Origin: an uncultured Desulfomonile sp.
GTDB taxonomy: Bacteria; Desulfobacterota; Desulfomonilia; Desulfomonilales; Desulfomonilaceae
Direction: 5' to 3'
Length of the DNA: 5,906 nucleotides
Assembly (NCBI GenBank): GCA_903920415.1
Contig: CAIXMD010000446.1
Location: 1 to 5,906, forward strand
The position numbers and the translations under genes were made by a program. Shown piece by piece: positions 4,010 to 5,906 of this stretch (positions are counted from its first letter, which is position 1; every line of letters begins with the position of its first letter). The notes beneath the pieces were generated by a model. That model searched no databases. It worked only from the letters and a program-made list of their open reading frames with translations, and was not told where the DNA came from.

Positions 4010-5803
4010 TTAGGACTGATCTACAAAATAATCTTTGGGGAAATGTTCACTGATCCACCCCTCCAACAAACTATGTATGGCTGCGGCATCTTGCATCTCA
4101 AATGCCAGTCGGGTCAACTCAGCGCAATCATCCATGTTTATTGAACGGATCAATTTCTTTACCATTGGAATGGAGAGAGAATTCATGGAAAGCTCATCAA
4201 TTCCCAGTCCGAGAAGAATCGGTATATTCACCGGATCACCCGCCATCTCCCCGCACATTGACACCTGGAGGCCACGGGCCTGACCCGCGCTGGTGACTTG
4301 CCGGATCAATCTGAGCACTGCAGGGTGAAGAGTATCATAAAGATAATTAACATGTTCGTTCACCCTATCGATGGCGAGAGCGTACTGAATGAGATCGTTC
4401 GTGCCTATGCTGAAGAAATCTACTTCTCGGGCCAGAATATCAGCAATCACAACTGCCGAAGGAACCTCAACAAGTACACCGAGTTTCACCTGATGTTCGA
4501 ATTCCATGCCGGCTTCAGTCAATTCTTCCTTAACTTGCCGAAGTATTTCTTTGGTGGCAATCAACTCTGTCAGGCATGAGATCATTGGTATCAACAGTCG
4601 ACAGTTTCCATGTACTGCCGCCCGTAATATGGCTTTGAGCTGTGTTTTGAAAATGTCTGTACGGCTTAAACATAAACGAATAGCCCTCAACCCCATGGCT
4701 GGGTTGGTTTCCTGAGAAAACTGCAGGTGGGCGGATATCTTGTCTCCCCCTATGTCCAGGGTACGTATCGTGACCGGATTGGGTTTGTTGTGTTCCAGTG
4801 CCAGGCGATAAACTTCATATTGTTCATCCTCTGAGGGGAGATCTTTTCTGCCCAGGAAGAGGTACTCCGTCCTGAAAAGCCCTATTCCTTCCGCACCGTG
4901 ACTGGCTGCTATTTCAATTTCGTCCACAAGCTCTATGTTGGCTGTGATTCTTACCGTCCGGCTTCCGTCCCGGGTAACTGCAGGCAGGCGGCCGAATGTC
5001 ATGAGAGATTGTTGATACTTACGGTAAACTTCCTGCCTCTCGCGGTACCGGAAGATAGTTTCAGGATCAGGATTTACAATAACAATCCCGGTGCTCCCAT
5101 CGACTATGATGTTCTCCCCGGTCTGCACCAACCGGCTCACCTTCTCAAGGCCGGTCACTGCAGGGATTTTGAGTGAACGAGCCATAATGGCAGTGTGGGA
5201 AGTTTTTCCTCCCATATCTATGGCGAATCCGAACACGTTTTCCTTCTTGATTTGAGCAGTGTCGCTCGGCGAGAGATCATGGGCTACAATCACCGAATTT
5301 GGTGGTAGTTGGTGAACTTTGCTCCGCGAAGTGATCCCCATCAGGAGTTTGAGCACCCGTTCACCTATGAAATGTATATCTCTCGCCCTCTCCTTCAGGT
5401 ACTCGTCCTCGATGGTATCAAAGGCCGAGGTAATCTTCATCATGATATCGGAAAGAGCCCATTCAGCGTTCCGTCTCTCGGAGGCAATGGCAGCTTTTGT
5501 CCCTTCGAAGAACATCCTGTCCTGGAGGAGCAATATATGAGTGTCTAGGATATATGCGTGATCACACAGAGGGTGATCCTGGTCAATGCTGTTTCGGATA
5601 TCCCTCAAGCGCTGAGCGGCAGCCTTCACTGCCGACTCGAATCGCTGAATTTCAGCAGGAACTTCCTCGGGCTTGATCATTCGCCGGGGACAAATCTCGG
5701 TCGTCAGTCGCTCGATAACTACGATTTGTCCGATGCCCACCCCCCCGGAGACACCCACGCCTTTGATGAAAAAATTTAATTGCTTGTCGCTCGATCCGCG
5801 CAC
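4010..5803 (-). CDS. ptsI: PTS enzyme I (phosphoenolpyruvate-protein phosphotransferase)
   Basis: Enzyme I is the cytoplasmic first step of the PTS: it takes phosphate from PEP on a His and passes it to HPr. The 597-aa product has the N-terminal phospho-His and HPr-binding part (about 13-260). It begins with IKGVGVSGG and carries His203 in GGKTSHTAIMARSLKIPAV. The PEP-binding barrel spans about 275-590. Residues equivalent to E. coli Arg296, Arg332, Glu431, Asp455, Arg465 and Cys502 are all present, as Arg311, Arg347, Glu446, Asp470, Arg480 and Cys517, with a constant offset. The start is GTG (5801-5803), giving about 12 residues before the usual N-terminus. A weak GGGAAGGG lies 8 bases upstream, and no nearby ATG competes. 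It follows ptsH by 19 bp and precedes smpB by 9 bp. No sugar-specific EII gene is visible, so a regulatory PTS is possible. Confidence 0.98.
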   Translation of the reverse strand: MRGSSDKQLNFFIKGVGVSGGVGIGQIVVIERLTTEICPRRMIKPEEVPAEIQRFESAVKAAAQRLRDIRNSIDQDHPLCDHAYILDTHILLLQDRMFFEGTKAAIASERRNAEWALSDIMMKITSAFDTIEDEYLKERARDIHFIGERVLKLLMGITSRSKVHQLPPNSVIVAHDLSPSDTAQIKKENVFGFAIDMGGKTSHTAIMARSLKIPAVTGLEKVSRLVQTGENIIVDGSTGIVIVNPDPETIFRYRERQEVYRKYQQSLMTFGRLPAVTRDGSRTVRITANIELVDEIEIAASHGAEGIGLFRTEYLFLGRKDLPSEDEQYEVYRLALEHNKPNPVTIRTLDIGGDKISAHLQFSQETNPAMGLRAIRLCLSRTDIFKTQLKAILRAAVHGNCRLLIPMISCLTELIATKEILRQVKEELTEAGMEFEHQVKLGVLVEVPSAVVIADILAREVDFFSIGTNDLIQYALAIDRVNEHVNYLYDTLHPAVLRLIRQVTSAGQARGLQVSMCGEMAGDPVNIPILLGLGIDELSMNSLSIPMVKKLIRSINMDDCAELTRLAFEMQDAAAIHSLLEGWISEHFPKDYFVDQS

Positions 5804-5822
5804 TTTATAAGCCCTTCCCTTG

Positions 5823-5906
5823 TCAATTTTCCTCGATGGCGTTTTCCTGAATCAGTCTGTCAATTTCCTTGATAGCGGCAAGGGAATCCGGTCCCTGAGC
5901 CCTGAC
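5823..5906 (-). CDS. ptsH: Phosphocarrier protein HPr, C-terminal fragment (5' part outside window)
   Basis: Only the last 27 codons and the TGA are in the window. VRAQGPDSLAAI followed by KEIDRLIQENAIEEN matches the end of HPr. That end is a strand leading into GPD(E/S) and a final helix of the type ALxxIxxLI. HPr is the small protein that receives phosphate from enzyme I. The active His and the regulatory Ser lie upstream, outside the view. Its position 19 bp before ptsI is the standard ptsH-ptsI arrangement and strengthens the call. Confidence 0.82.
   Translation of the reverse strand, partial: VRAQGPDSLAAIKEIDRLIQENAIEEN

Noticed and set aside
4035..5779. Many plus-strand frames of 60-90 codons
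   Set aside because: All lie antisense to ptsI, which is complete with every catalytic residue; none has a ribosome site or family motif.
1..5906. CRISPR array, rRNA or ordinary tRNA gene
   Set aside because: No regularly spaced repeats and no rRNA-like sequence were seen. The only tRNA-like ends belong to the tmRNA.

Overview
The window reads as bacterial chromosome from a Gram-negative organism. The evidence is a secreted beta-barrel-type outer-membrane protein ending in Phe, a PTS enzyme I, an SmpB and a one-piece tmRNA. Almost every recognisable gene lies on the minus strand, so the biological reading order is right to left. A member of the former deltaproteobacteria (Desulfobacterota-like) would fit the tmRNA tag and the gene order, but that is a weak inference.

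Right half (about 3072-5906) is conserved core. In transcription order it holds the 3' end of ptsH (HPr), complete ptsI (enzyme I, GTG start, all key catalytic residues present), smpB and ssrA (tmRNA). The ptsH-ptsI gap is 19 bp and the ptsI-smpB gap is 9 bp, so these three look like one operon. ssrA follows 101 bp later and may have its own weak promoter. SmpB and tmRNA together form the ribosome-rescue system. The tmRNA encodes its own CCA and the tag ADNYEYALAA, preceded by the alanine carried on the RNA itself.

The middle (about 1296-3071) looks like accessory DNA that begins right at the 3' end of ssrA, a classic integration target. It contains 665 bp without a convincing gene, holding tandem repeats, stem-loops, inverted repeats and a start-less Cys/His-rich open frame. 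A two-gene operon follows: a small serine recombinase (223 aa) and a 140-aa protein with a basic N-terminus, a short helical region and a ribbon-helix-helix-like C-terminus.

Left end (1-1073): a 357-codon reading frame runs off the window edge, with its stop codon cut after TG. It encodes a signal-peptide-bearing protein with amphipathic beta-strands and a C-terminal Phe, which I call an outer-membrane beta-barrel of unknown family. Its leader contains a plausible promoter and a perfect 16-bp dyad.

The best candidate for something undescribed is the recombinase plus RHH-like pair, lying between the ssrA attachment site and an outer-membrane protein gene. The sequence alone cannot show whether the pair is an integration module, a resolution module or a switch.
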